From positions 1 through 5,300 of the forward strand of contig DFZJ01000185.1 in the NCBI GenBank assembly GCA_002382045.1: 5,300 nt of DNA, in the 5' to 3' direction. Below, one piece after another: positions 1 through 5,225 of this stretch (position 1 is the stretch's first letter; every line of letters begins with the position of its first letter). The DNA is from Syntrophaceae bacterium UBA4059. GTDB lineage: Bacteria > Desulfobacterota > Syntrophia > Syntrophales > Smithellaceae. Made by a program: the position numbers and the translations under genes. Below the pieces are notes generated by a model. The model saw nothing but the letters and a program-made list of their open reading frames with translations, was not told the DNA's origin and did no database searches.

Positions 1-712
1 CATAGGCGGCCACACAATTGGCAATGGCCGCCCCGCGCGTGTTATGAAAATGAACGGCCAGATTGATGTCCAGCTGTAAATCCAGCAGGGTGCGAATCGT
101 TGATTGAACGCTCCGGGGATTGGCCATGCCGGTAGAATCGACCAGCACAATTTCAGAGGCTCCCATGTAACGCAACTTTAGCAGTAAATGGGCGATAGTT
201 TCGACGCTGATTTTACCGGTGTAGGGGCAGCCGAAGGCCGTCATAATATAAACCCGGATGCCGCGGGAGTTCTTCGCCGCCGTTTCCATAATGGCGGGAA
301 GCATTTTATGGAGGCTTTCTTTAAGCGTCCTGCCGATGTTCAGTTTGTTGAAGGTGTCGCTTGCCGACAGCAAAATCAGAATCTCGTCAATTTGCGTAAC
401 GACCGCGCGGCGGCAGCCGATTTCATTCGGAACAAGCCCTACATACGTCACATCCTTTTTTTTGGTGATGCCTTCAATCAGCTTTTCAGCGTCATAGCCG
501 GCCGGCAGAAGACGGGGATGCGTAAAAGAGGCGCACTCGATTTTTCTCAGACCTGTTTCCGACAGCTTATTGATATACTTAATTTTATCGGCCGTGGACA
601 AACCTTTGCAAACCTCCGGCAGACCGTCCCGCGGTGATACTTCCACAATCGTGACCCCGTCATCTTTTTTTTCGGAGGCTTTGGCAGCCGATATTGCGCC
701 GTTTGGCATCAT
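1..712 (-). CDS. HMG-CoA lyase-like (HMGL/DRE-TIM) protein, 3' end outside window
   Basis: This frame is open from ATG 712 to the window edge (237 codons visible), so the C-terminus is missing. HMGL-family enzymes are metal-dependent TIM-barrel lyases or synthases; HMG-CoA lyase cleaves 3-hydroxy-3-methylglutaryl-CoA to acetyl-CoA and acetoacetate in leucine or ketone-body metabolism. Seen here: the first-strand motif VEVSPRDG with the catalytic Arg28-Asp29, KIECASF with Glu59, VDSTGMANP at 191-199, and the metal-binding HFHNTRG with His221 and His223. The signature Cys and late Asn ligand lie beyond the edge. The usual GPRDGLQNE is changed to SPRDGLPEV, so the substrate may differ from HMG-CoA. 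Two adjacent ATGs (712 and 709) are possible; a weak GGGA lies about 9 bases upstream. The N-terminal ~18 residues are polar and not a recognisable signal peptide. It follows a sigma-54 activator gene and has a sigma-54-type promoter. Family assignment is firm, exact substrate is not. Confidence 0.88.
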   Translation of the reverse strand, partial: MMPNGAISAAKASEKKDDGVTIVEVSPRDGLPEVCKGLSTADKIKYINKLSETGLRKIECASFTHPRLLPAGYDAEKLIEGITKKKDVTYVGLVPNEIGCRRAVVTQIDEILILLSASDTFNKLNIGRTLKESLHKMLPAIMETAAKNSRGIRVYIMTAFGCPYTGKISVETIAHLLLKLRYMGASEIVLVDSTGMANPRSVQSTIRTLLDLQLDINLAVHFHNTRGAAIANCVAAY

Positions 713-746
713 TCTGTTTTCCCGGAATTAAATTTCTTTCAGTTAA

Positions 747-762
747 TGCATAAGCCATTCCA
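747..762 (-). promoter_or_regulatory. Sigma-54 (-24/-12) promoter for the HMGL-like gene
   Basis: Read on the minus strand the site is TGGAATGGCTTATGCA. Compared with the family consensus TGGCAYRnnnnTTGCA it keeps the invariant GG and GC with exactly 10 bases between them, plus the final A, and differs at two positions. The -12 GC would place the transcript start near 735, about 23 bases before ATG 712. The site lies in the short gap between the sigma-54 activator gene and the lyase gene, which is where a target promoter would be expected. This is a consensus match plus context, not a measured promoter. Confidence 0.65.
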
Positions 763-775
763 GTATCCGCTGGAA
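758..775. repeat. Inverted repeat upstream of the sigma-54 promoter
   Basis: TTCCAG and CTGGAA form a perfect 6-bp inverted repeat around a 6-base centre (TATCCG). It overlaps the -24 side of the sigma-54 promoter and lies just after the stop codon of the activator gene. It could be a protein binding site or a weak hairpin. No T-run follows on either strand, so it is not a good intrinsic terminator. Activator sites for sigma-54 systems usually lie further upstream, so its role is unclear. Confidence 0.35.
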
Positions 776-779
776 ACGT

Positions 780-1841
780 TCAGTCTAAACCATATTCTTT
801 CAATTTCAGGTAGAAGGTTCTCCTGCTGATGCCCAGCATTTTAATGGCTTCAGACTTATTGGACGCAATGGTTAAAACTTCACCGATCAGCTTCCGTTCC
901 AGATCGCGAACAGCTTCAGCGAGATTGTATAATTCCGGCGCTCCCCGGGTCGCGTCGTCTTCGCGATATTGCGGCGCGTCCGGACCGGAAAAAAGAAAAT
1001 TCGGCAGGGAATCCGGATCCATCACGGGCGACTGCGTCATATTCACCGCATAGCTGACGACGCCTTTCAACTCCCTGACATTGCCCGGCCAGTGATACCT
1101 GGAAAGAATTTTGAGAGCAGCGGGTGAAAATCTGTATTTTTGCTTCTGCTCCGCGCTGCTGATTTTTAAAAAGTAATCAACCAGCAGCGGGATATCTTCG
1201 CTGCGCTCGCGCAGCGGCGGCAGTTGAATGGTAAAAGTATTCAGACGAAAAAAAAGGTCTTCACGAAACTTTTTTTGTTCGATGAGCCCGGCCAGATCCT
1301 GATTGGTCGAAGAAATGACCCGCACATTCACTTTGATGTTTTTTGTTCCGCCGACTCTTTTAAACGTGCCGGATTCCAGAACGCGTAATAACTTGGCCTG
1401 GACCGACAGGGACGAGTCGCCGATTTCGTCCAGCAGAATCGTCCCGTCGTGCGCCTCATCGAAATAGCCTTTGCTGCCCTCGGTGCGCGCCCCCGTAAAC
1501 GCGCCTCTCTCATAGCCGAAAAGCTCGCTCTCAATCAGGGAATCGGGAATGGCGGCGCAATTGACATCCACCAGCGGCTTGTCCTTGCGGCCGCTGGTCT
1601 GCTGGATGGCGCGCGCCAGAATTTCCTTGCCCGTTCCGCTTTCTCCGATAATAAGAACGGAAATATCCGATTTTGCCGCCCGCTGGGCGGTGATCAGCGC
1701 CTTGCGGAAGGAAGGGTGGTCCCCGATCAGTTCGTCAAAGGCCGCCCCGAGCTTTTCCGTCGGCAGAGACGCTTCATTTTTGTAAGGATGGCGGGCTTTG
1801 GGCCGCAGTTCATCCGTTTGGGAATGGTCTGTCCTGGCCAT
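780..1841 (-). CDS. Sigma-54-dependent transcriptional activator without sensor domain
   Basis: Bacterial enhancer-binding protein of 353 aa that would use ATP hydrolysis to open sigma-54 RNA polymerase promoters. After ~35 polar residues the AAA+ domain starts directly (FDELIGDHPSF). Walker A GESGTGKE is at about 66-73, the sigma-54-contacting GAFTGA loop at 113-118, Walker B GTILLDEIGD at 133-142, the arginine-finger segment FREDLFFRLN at 192-201 and WPGNVREL at 251-258. A Fis-type helix-turn-helix ends the protein (NKSEAIKMLGISRRTFYLKL). All key residues are present, so it should be active. There is no receiver, PAS, GAF or V4R domain, as in PspF-like proteins, so activity is presumably set by a partner or by expression. 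ATG 1841 is preferred over an upstream TTG at 1904, because the TTG lies before the predicted transcript start. The RBS at 1841 is weak. The gene ends 67 bases before the HMGL-like gene. Confidence 0.93.
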   Translation of the reverse strand: MARTDHSQTDELRPKARHPYKNEASLPTEKLGAAFDELIGDHPSFRKALITAQRAAKSDISVLIIGESGTGKEILARAIQQTSGRKDKPLVDVNCAAIPDSLIESELFGYERGAFTGARTEGSKGYFDEAHDGTILLDEIGDSSLSVQAKLLRVLESGTFKRVGGTKNIKVNVRVISSTNQDLAGLIEQKKFREDLFFRLNTFTIQLPPLRERSEDIPLLVDYFLKISSAEQKQKYRFSPAALKILSRYHWPGNVRELKGVVSYAVNMTQSPVMDPDSLPNFLFSGPDAPQYREDDATRGAPELYNLAEAVRDLERKLIGEVLTIASNKSEAIKMLGISRRTFYLKLKEYGLD

Positions 1842-1902
1842 GATCAATTTGATGTTTCTCTTTCGCGTCTGATGTTTATTAAATATACATTTTACGGGTA
1901 AC

Positions 1903-1931
1903 AATGTATATAATTAATACATATTTGTCAA
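1903..1931 (-). promoter_or_regulatory. Sigma-70-type promoter of the sigma-54 activator gene
   Basis: On the minus strand a perfect TTGACA (-35, 1926-1931) is followed after 17 bases by TACATT (-10, 1903-1908); an overlapping TATACA has a 15-base spacer. Transcription would begin near 1896, leaving a ~55-base leader to ATG 1841. The region is strikingly AT-rich. A perfect inverted repeat, ATGTAT (1904-1909) and ATACAT (1917-1922), lies over the -10 and spacer and could be an operator. Confidence 0.6.
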
Positions 1932-2077
1932 ACAGGATTCTGCCTTACCCTGCGGGTTTCTCATCCGTTTCAGCAGCCGGCGGCAACCATTAAGCATAAA
2001 ATGCCTTGGGGCAATCCGCCCCGTGAATCATGAAATCAAGATAGCCAACAGCCATGAAAAGTGCAGGAGGAAAAAGA
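1932..2077. other. Non-coding stretch with a GC-rich hairpin
   Basis: I find no credible gene here. The one clear structure is a GC-only 5-bp hairpin, GGGGC-aatcc-GCCCC at 2008-2022. It has no adjoining T-run in either direction, only a loose TTTT nine to ten bases after it on the minus strand, so it is a poor intrinsic terminator. The right part of the stretch precedes the istA remnant and may contain the left end of that old IS21-type element, but I could not recognise a terminal repeat. Confidence 0.4.
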
Positions 2078-2221
2078 GTGCTCAAAATGGATTAATACGA
2101 GTTAATCAGGACGGGTTGTCGGGTATACGGAAAGAACATCAGCGAGATGGCGAGAATGACCGGACATTCGCGGAACACCATCAAGAAAGCGATACGCGGT
2201 GAGCCTTGGCATGGGGGTTAG
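2078..2221 (+). pseudogene. IS21-family transposase (istA) N-terminal remnant
   Basis: A consensus ribosome binding site (AGGAGG, 2065-2070) precedes GTG 2078. The reading frame gives MLKMD, a stop (TAA, 2093-2095), then YELIRTGCRVYGK and EMARMTGHSRNTIKKAIRG. This is the N-terminal helix-turn-helix of IS21-family IstA transposases, which bind the element ends before the DDE domain. Only ~45 codons remain of a protein normally several hundred residues long. The frame loses similarity after GEPW and stops at 2219-2221. The TAA at codon 6 would kill expression even without the truncation. It is the only plus-strand coding relic here, and its broken end coincides with the broken end of a minus-strand ORF (2218-2298). 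The family call rests on remembered motif similarity. Confidence 0.7.
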
Positions 2222-2298
2222 TAGAAGAGCATGGTTATAAAGGGAGTAATCATGTGCCGGTTGTTGTAAATGTCAATCAATAACTCCTCTTTCACCAT
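2218..2298 (-). pseudogene. 5' end of a truncated gene after the transglutaminase gene
   Basis: ATG 2298 lies 5 bases after the transglutaminase stop codon, on the same strand, with GGAGG inside the end of that gene about 15 bases upstream. It reads MVKEELLIDIYNNRHMITPF and continues to a TAA at 2218-2220, 26 residues in all. The spacing and the ordinary amphipathic N-terminus suggest the start of a third operon gene rather than a real 26-residue peptide. The frame breaks where the IS21-type istA remnant begins, so the rest was probably lost in the same deletion. I cannot identify the parent gene from so few residues. A short functional peptide is possible but less likely. Confidence 0.45.
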
Positions 2299-2303
2299 TC
2301 TAC

Positions 2304-2978
2304 TTACCGAGACTCCTCCTGCGCTTCGCGCTCAAAGTCTCCGGCCTTCGTCGTTTGAGTCAATTGATTTTTTACCGCGTTTCCGTAACAGGTGAGAAAT
2401 GTATTCATAATCGCGTCATAAGGCAGATCGGCGAAGGAGCCGTGATCAGTGATGTACTCCATATGACGGCGGCCTTCAAGATCGAAGGGATGAAAAACCG
2501 CGTCGGAAAGGCCGTCCCAATCCAGCGGCTTTACTTTGAACTTTTCACACAGCGATAAATTAAATGTTGGTGTCACTTTAATCCAGCGGTCATCGAGCCA
2601 AATATCATTGTAGCCGTGGTAGAAAAAAATGTCGGTCTGCATCATCGCTTTGAGCCGTTCCGTCGTCAGGTGATTGCGGACATCGGCAAAATGCAGTTTA
2701 CAGGGAATGCCCTGTGCGCGCAGGACGGCGGCCAGCAAAACAGCTTTGGCCACGCAATAACCGTAGCCCTGGCGCAGGATCGTGCTGGCTTTAAAAGCGT
2801 TACGCGAGGGATCAATCCGGTACGGATCGTAATAGATGCCGTCCCGGACGGCATAATAAAGTTTGACGGCTTTTTCCCGGGGCGTCGCAGTGCCTTCGAC
2901 GGCTTTTTGCGAAAAGGCCTGAATCTCCGGTGAATCACTGTCTATAAACTCTGTTGGCTTTAAATACTCTTCGTGCAT
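2304..2978 (-). CDS. Transglutaminase-like (papain-fold) domain protein
   Basis: A 224-aa cytoplasmic-looking protein with no signal peptide or membrane segment. The transglutaminase-like core is clear: the helix VKLYYAVRDGIYYDPY (38-53), the nucleophile motif GYGYCVAKAVLLAAVLRAQGI with Cys75, and the His segment FYHGYNDIWLDDRWIKVTP with His121. The position that normally carries the third catalytic residue (W-x-x-V-D-P-T) reads WIKVTPT, so Asp is replaced by Thr136. From memory, related bacterial proteins read VKATPAFN here, so this may be a subfamily trait and not inactivation. Such proteins may act as proteases, amidases or deaminating enzymes; the substrate is unknown. ATG 2978 has a strong RBS (AAGGGGGAG) and starts 9 bases after the stop of the dehydrogenase pseudogene, so the two were co-transcribed. 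It appears to be the only intact gene left in its operon. Confidence 0.82.
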   Translation of the reverse strand: MHEEYLKPTEFIDSDSPEIQAFSQKAVEGTATPREKAVKLYYAVRDGIYYDPYRIDPSRNAFKASTILRQGYGYCVAKAVLLAAVLRAQGIPCKLHFADVRNHLTTERLKAMMQTDIFFYHGYNDIWLDDRWIKVTPTFNLSLCEKFKVKPLDWDGLSDAVFHPFDLEGRRHMEYITDHGSFADLPYDAIMNTFLTCYGNAVKNQLTQTTKAGDFEREAQEESR

Positions 2979-2987
2979 GGCTCCCCC

Positions 2988-3270
2988 TTAAGGTTTGATC
3001 ATCACTTTGATAGCGGTTGGGTCTTGAAGCTGCGCGTGGAAAGCGTCGGCTGCCTGATCCAGCGGAAACCGGTGCGAAATCATGTCTTTTGTTTTGACCT
3101 TGCCGCTTTTGAGCAATTCAATAACGGCGGGGAAATTGCCGCCCAGACAACCGATCAGGGTGAGGTTTTTGCTGACGGCGGTGAGAGGCTGCCAGGAAAG
3201 CACCTCTTCGTCAATACCCACGAGCAGAATTTTTCCTCCGCCACGCGCCATGGCATACGGCAGCTTTCAT
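2988..3270 (-). pseudogene. MDR/zinc-type alcohol dehydrogenase, internal deletion
   Basis: Two ends of one gene are joined. The 5' end is intact: RBS AGAGGAAAA, then ATG 3270 reading MKAAVCHG, the usual first strand of medium-chain dehydrogenase/reductases. This frame turns to nonsense after about 8-9 codons and stops after 19. In another frame, from about 3251 to the TAA at 2988, lies the C-terminal end of such an enzyme: GGGKILLVGIDEE (late Rossmann strand), LTLIGCLGGNFPAVIELLKSG, and HRFPLDQAADAFHAQLQDP ending IKVMIKP. About 250 residues, including the catalytic and zinc-binding domain and most of the NAD(P) fold, are missing, and the two parts are out of frame by one base. The 87-residue tail has an ATG (3251) but no RBS, so a stable product is unlikely. 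The family normally oxidises alcohols or reduces aldehydes using NAD(P). Confidence 0.8.
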
Positions 3271-3300
3271 GGTTTTCCTCTTTGAAAAAAAATTGTTAAG

Positions 3301-3329
3301 TTCATATCAAAGATTGAACGGACTGTCAA
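3301..3329 (-). promoter_or_regulatory. Sigma-70-type promoter of the dehydrogenase-transglutaminase operon
   Basis: On the minus strand TTGACA (3324-3329) and TATGAA (3301-3306) are separated by 17 bases. The transcript would start near 3294, about 24 bases before the MDR start codon at 3270. The promoter lies between the IS right end (3346) and the operon, so transcription of the transglutaminase gene may survive the IS insertion. An inverted repeat, GTTCA/TGAAC, spans the -10 and spacer and might be an operator. Confidence 0.55.
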
Positions 3330-4092
3330 GGCGGTATGACAGGCGCACGGTAAATTTGTTCTCCCTCCATGTTAATGAACTGCAAGCGTTTTTGGTCATG
3401 CAGAGATCATCGAAGACGAGGCGGATATCCCGATTTAATTGTCGCATTTTTTGGGCGACGCTTTTGGTTTTTTTTGATTTGAGAAGACCGATGGCAAAGC
3501 GGCGCAAACGACTGATGTTTTCCGGCCCATGTCCGGTGCGAATCCGGCTTCGGTCTTCATCGAAATTCCAATCCAGGATGTAATGACAGCTTTTTTCAAT
3601 AGCCCAGTGGCCGCGATTAATCTCCAGCAAACGTTTGGGGGTTGCCTCGCAGGTGGTTCGACTGGTCAGACCGTAAGCGACCTCCCGTGTGCGTTTTCCC
3701 GTTTTTTTGTTTATGACTTCCCGCTCAATGACAAAAGCTTGTCCGACGTGGGGAAAATCAAGATAATCGTTCAGATCGGAGGATACCCATATCTTCCGGA
3801 TTTCGATTCGGCCATGATCCGGGGGCGTGCATTGGGTGTAATCCGGTTCTCCCCGATCCTGAAACAACAAGGTGAGGTCTTCCAGAAGACGGCGCTGATT
3901 TCCTTTGACGGTAAAATGGTAATGCGCCCGGCGTTGCAACACCAGATAATCGGCGATCTTGCGCTGGGTCAGGAGGGCATCCGCCGTCACGTCCTTTCCC
4001 TTCAGATCAATAGTATCCAGCACGGGAATGGCTAATTTGATCTCATTGGTTCGTTTGACGGTTTCATCATCATCGGCAGGCAGTGTTCCGAC
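3307..4092 (-). CDS. ISAs1-family transposase, C-terminal catalytic part (-1 frame)
   Basis: The continuation of the transposase lies one frame back from the upstream part. It begins at the slippery run (GTC at 4092) with VGTLPADDDETVKRTNEI, and from GTG 4023 has 238 codons. LDTIDLKGKDVTADALLTQ supplies the second catalytic Asp (residue 15 from 4023). RGHWAIEKSCHYILDWNF.ED supplies the catalytic Glu (residue 143), in the typical ISAs1/H-repeat arrangement. With the first Asp upstream the DDE triad is complete, so only the frameshift separates this from an intact enzyme. The right terminal repeat is inside the coding region: codon 226 (GTG, 3346-3348) is the last in the element, and the final 12 residues plus stop are encoded by flanking DNA. 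It has no start with an RBS of its own, so it should be made only as part of a frameshift product. Confidence 0.85.
   Translation of the reverse strand, partial: VGTLPADDDETVKRTNEIKLAIPVLDTIDLKGKDVTADALLTQRKIADYLVLQRRAHYHFTVKGNQRRLLEDLTLLFQDRGEPDYTQCTPPDHGRIEIRKIWVSSDLNDYLDFPHVGQAFVIEREVINKKTGKRTREVAYGLTSRTTCEATPKRLLEINRGHWAIEKSCHYILDWNFDEDRSRIRTGHGPENISRLRRFAIGLLKSKKTKSVAQKMRQLNRDIRLVFDDLCMTKNACSSLTWRENKFTVRLSYRLDSPFNL
3346..3365 (+). repeat. Right terminal inverted repeat of the ISAs1-type element
   Basis: A 20-bp end matching the other terminus at 17 positions, with differences at positions 3, 7 and 13. It lies inside the 3' end of the transposase reading frame and encodes the residues RENKFTV. 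Confidence 0.85.
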
Positions 4093-5141
4093 TTTTTTTG
4101 GGTGTAACAGTGCTTGGTTTGATGACCGACCACGCTGACGATATGGGTCTGGTGTCCCTGATCATCTAAAGCATTGCGCATCACTTTGCCGTCGATGGCC
4201 AGGCTTTTATCTTGTTTGGCATAGCGGGTATTCCAAGATTGTAGCGCCCGATCCAGTTCGACGGGATCGACCCGGATGAGCACATCCCGGATAATGTATT
4301 CGCTGGGAACGCTGTATGAACCGTTTTCATAACGACAACCAAAACGCCTTCTGGCAACCGGGCTTAAGCTTTTGGCCCAGTCGGCTATCGCCCGGTATCC
4401 CCGCATGCCGCACAGGCAGGCGGCGGTGGCAATTCCCAAAACCGTGGAGAGCCTGTGTCTGCGTCCCTGCTTCCGGCGAGGATCGGATATTTCATCAAAA
4501 AAAGACGGCAGCGATTCCATTTGTTGCGCGGTAAGCATCATCTTTGAACCTCCGGTCTGATATAAGGAGGGAAGCTCCGGCCGGCAAAGAACCGCGCCGG
4601 CATCCAACCTAAGAGGCATCACAAAGACTTTCTTAGGGGTTTGAGCCGTCGCGCTGTAACCATGGCGAATCCGCTGATACCCTTTGGTGTCGCCCACGTA
4701 TATCCAGTTGGCTGCCTTATAAACTGTTCCGTAAAAACGCGTTGCATCCACAAAGGTTTCCAGCAAGATGATGCCATGCCCAAATGCTTCTTCCCAGTCC
4801 GCGTTCAATCGCTTCGAAGACAGGGATAAAACACGCGACCCCAGATTCGGTCTATGCCAGTTAGGTAAAATCAGAAAACGGCTGTTGTTGACAATCAACT
4901 TCAAACGATCATATTTGTAGCGCATATTCCATCCGATCCAGCTGTCCCGCGCCGCGCATTTCAGCGCCGACGCTGAATAACTCAGCAAGGCCACCCATTG
5001 GTCCTGAAAGCACGCCACATACCACAACGTCTCGCTGATCTTCGGCAATGAGCCAAGGTAATGATGCTTCTCCATCAATGCCTGATAAACCCGCTCCTCC
5101 GATGGACGCACCAGGCGAACCGTGATCTGCTTTACGTCCAC
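4032..5141 (-). CDS. DruA-like (DUF4338) domain fused to ISAs1 transposase N-terminal part
   Basis: From GTG 5141 this frame encodes 369 aa. Residues ~10-195 match the DruA/DUF4338 family: HHYLG, LWYVACFQDQWVALLSYS, RDSWIGW, LIVNNSRFLILP, GSRVLSLSSKRL, LLETFVDATRFYGT.YKAANW, GDTKGYQR, and PKKVFVMPL near its end. DruA is the signature protein of Druantia anti-phage defence; its biochemical role is not established. After a ~20-residue linker comes the ISAs1 transposase: FFDEISDPRRKQGRRH, the helical IATAACLCGMRGYRAIADWAK, and LAIDGKVMRNA with the first catalytic Asp. The frame leaves similarity after CYTQKK at the slippery site (4092-4098) and stops at 4032. GTG 5141 is preferred because G8 (5147-5154) lies 5 bases upstream as an SD. 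ATG 5156 and TTG 5225 are alternatives; the TTG precedes the predicted promoter. A -1 shift would give a 611-aa fusion with a complete DDE triad. Confidence 0.85.
   Translation of the reverse strand: MDVKQITVRLVRPSEERVYQALMEKHHYLGSLPKISETLWYVACFQDQWVALLSYSASALKCAARDSWIGWNMRYKYDRLKLIVNNSRFLILPNWHRPNLGSRVLSLSSKRLNADWEEAFGHGIILLETFVDATRFYGTVYKAANWIYVGDTKGYQRIRHGYSATAQTPKKVFVMPLRLDAGAVLCRPELPSLYQTGGSKMMLTAQQMESLPSFFDEISDPRRKQGRRHRLSTVLGIATAACLCGMRGYRAIADWAKSLSPVARRRFGCRYENGSYSVPSEYIIRDVLIRVDPVELDRALQSWNTRYAKQDKSLAIDGKVMRNALDDQGHQTHIVSVVGHQTKHCYTQKKSEHCLPMMMKPSNEPMRSN
4092..4098 (-). promoter_or_regulatory. A-AAA-AAG slippery heptamer (candidate -1 frameshift site)
   Basis: In the upstream frame the codons are CAA AAA AAG, so A-AAA-AAG has the exact phase of the classic bacterial -1 slippery heptamer. 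A one-base backward slip leads directly into the frame encoding the C-terminal transposase half. Only a weak 4-bp stem (TCGG/CCGA, 11-base loop) lies just downstream, and I see no SD-like stimulator upstream. Loss of one A from an ancestral A8 run would look identical. Confidence 0.5.
4541..4553 (-). promoter_or_regulatory. Internal ribosome binding site for a stand-alone transposase
   Basis: Inside the fusion frame, GGAGG (4549-4553) lies 7 bases before ATG 4541, with a second ATG at 4538. Translation from here would begin MMLTAQQMESLPSFFDEISD, the usual start region of ISAs1 transposases, without the DruA-like domain. This SD is much better than any at the fusion start. Either the element makes both forms, or the two domains were once separate genes. 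Confidence 0.6.
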
Positions 5142-5175
5142 AACAACCCCCCCCATACCAAAATATCGTTGGGTC

Positions 5176-5204
5176 CCTATAGCACGTCGCAGATCGCTTG
5201 TCCA
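5176..5204 (-). promoter_or_regulatory. Promoter of the DruA-transposase ORF
   Basis: On the minus strand TGGACA (5199-5204) and TATAGG (5176-5181) are separated by exactly 17 bases, with TGC before the -10 as an extended element. Transcription would start near 5169. That leaves a leader of 13 bases to ATG 5156 or 28 bases to GTG 5141, which argues against the TTG at 5225 as the start. Confidence 0.55.
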
Positions 5205-5225
5205 GCTTCTTTTATAACAAATCAA

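Noticed and set aside
188..637. 149-codon plus-strand ORF
   Set aside because: It is antisense to the HMGL-like gene, whose catalytic motifs are clear on the minus strand. Its protein shows no recognisable domain.
1449..1901. 150-codon plus-strand ORF
   Set aside because: It is antisense to the sigma-54 activator, whose Walker, GAFTGA and HTH motifs are intact.
2008..2022. GC-rich hairpin as intrinsic terminator
   Set aside because: It has a 5-bp stem but no directly following T-run on either strand. Kept only as a structure in the non-coding stretch.
2616..2933. 105-codon plus-strand ORF
   Set aside because: It is antisense to the transglutaminase-like gene, with no domain and no convincing RBS.
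3279..3299. T8 tract (minus strand) after the transposase stop as its terminator
   Set aside because: No stable stem precedes the T-run, and it lies between the operon promoter and the MDR start codon, where it would block the operon. It is better read as leader sequence.
3529..4035. 168-codon plus-strand ORF
   Set aside because: It is antisense to the catalytic half of the transposase, where the DDE motifs fix the coding strand.
5142..5225. TTG 5225 as start of the DruA-transposase protein
   Set aside because: The first 28 codons show no family similarity and contain the predicted -35/-10 promoter. Starts at 5156 or 5141 fit better.
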